From contig NZ_CP015114.1 in NCBI RefSeq assembly GCF_001618885.1, positions 1,922,001 through 1,986,000 of the forward strand: a stretch of 64,000 bases of DNA, written 5' to 3'. This document shows, piece by piece, positions 63,776-64,000 of this stretch. Numbering within the stretch: position 1 is the first letter of the stretch; every line of letters begins with the position of its first letter. Below the pieces are notes generated by a model that saw nothing but the letters and a program-made list of their open reading frames with translations, was not told the origin of the DNA and made no database searches. Made by a program: the position numbers and the translations under genes. This stretch comes from Staphylococcus condimenti. Its GTDB lineage: Bacteria; Bacillota; Bacilli; Staphylococcales; Staphylococcaceae.

Positions 63776-64000
63776 ATGCAATTAGGCTTTTCAGTTTATT
63801 TAGGAGAAGATTTTGATGAAACATATATTGAAGCAATGTTGAATAAAGGATTCCGCTATATTTTTACGTCTTTGCAAATTCCAGAAGATGATCAATCTCA
63901 ATATTTAGAACGTTTAAGACAGCTCGCAATTTTAAATCAATCACGTGCAAAAGTAATTGCTGATGTGAATGGAGAAACTTTTGAACAACTTGGATTATCA
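63776..64000 (+). CDS. mupG: 6-phospho-N-acetylmuramidase MupG-like (DUF871), 5' part only
   Basis: The first 75 residues are visible; the gene runs out of the window. It begins MQLGFSVYLGEDFDETYIE and continues NKGFRYIFTSLQIPEDD, the typical start of DUF871 proteins. In S. aureus MupG cleaves MurNAc-6-phosphate-GlcNAc taken up during cell-wall recycling, and its gene leads an operon with murQ, murP and murR. AGGGGTGG precedes the ATG, and a perfect cre site lies upstream. Confidence 0.8.
   Translation, partial: MQLGFSVYLGEDFDETYIEAMLNKGFRYIFTSLQIPEDDQSQYLERLRQLAILNQSRAKVIADVNGETFEQLGLS

Overview
The window looks like a chromosomal segment of a coagulase-negative Staphylococcus. It is AT-rich, and its Shine-Dalgarno sites, TTG/GTG starts, tarIJL teichoic-acid genes, cud choline genes, class I fructose-bisphosphate aldolase, Sdr-type adhesin and IS1182/IS1272-type element are all staphylococcal in style. 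The S. carnosus/S. simulans group is plausible, but the species was not established. No rRNA, tRNA, CRISPR or prophage was seen.

Layout. (1) 1-3268: the end of an unknown gene, an unknown Lys-rich protein, and an IS1182-family element whose transposase is frameshifted. (2) 3527-11354: a teichoic-acid operon (tarI, tarJ, tarL) extended by a pyruvyltransferase-family gene and a very large glycerophosphotransferase-HAD fusion, closed by a perfect 20-bp-stem terminator; a membrane acyltransferase follows. (3) 12888-17927: YhgE-like membrane protein with divergent TetR, a fructokinase, and a PadR plus FAD-monooxygenase pair. (4) 17960-18360: a putative type I toxin-antitoxin locus with LexA-like boxes at the toxin promoter, the most interesting item here. 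(5) 18482-24774: TetR/hydrolase pair, a three-domain sulfurtransferase, a family of tiny membrane proteins with one broken member, a MarR regulator, and a thiamine-diphosphate decarboxylase. (6) 25270-31135: choline to glycine betaine (cudT, cudC, cudA, cudB). (7) 31618-36795: a 1725-residue LPXTG adhesin with seven B domains and an unusual Pro/Asn/Glu stalk. (8) 37311-45656: an exopolysaccharide operon (aminotransferase, ATP-grasp, epimerase, phosphoglycosyl transferase, glycosyltransferase, polymerase, flippase), facing a phosphoglycerol-transferase-like sulfatase. (9) 47730-64000: FarR/FarE-like efflux pair, GT2-TagF fusion, DUF488, NUDIX plus PLD/helicase/DUF3427 pair, LtrA-like protein, aldolase, MOSC protein, FmdB/FmdA, DoxX-like protein and the start of mupG.

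Much of the window concerns the cell surface: there are three CDP-glycerol/ribitol-type transferase domains, a pyruvyltransferase, an acyltransferase, a phosphoglycerol transferase, a Wzx/Wzy-like locus and a wall-anchored adhesin. Several regulators have clear palindromic operators beside them. All function calls come from reading motifs and remembered families; no database search was run.
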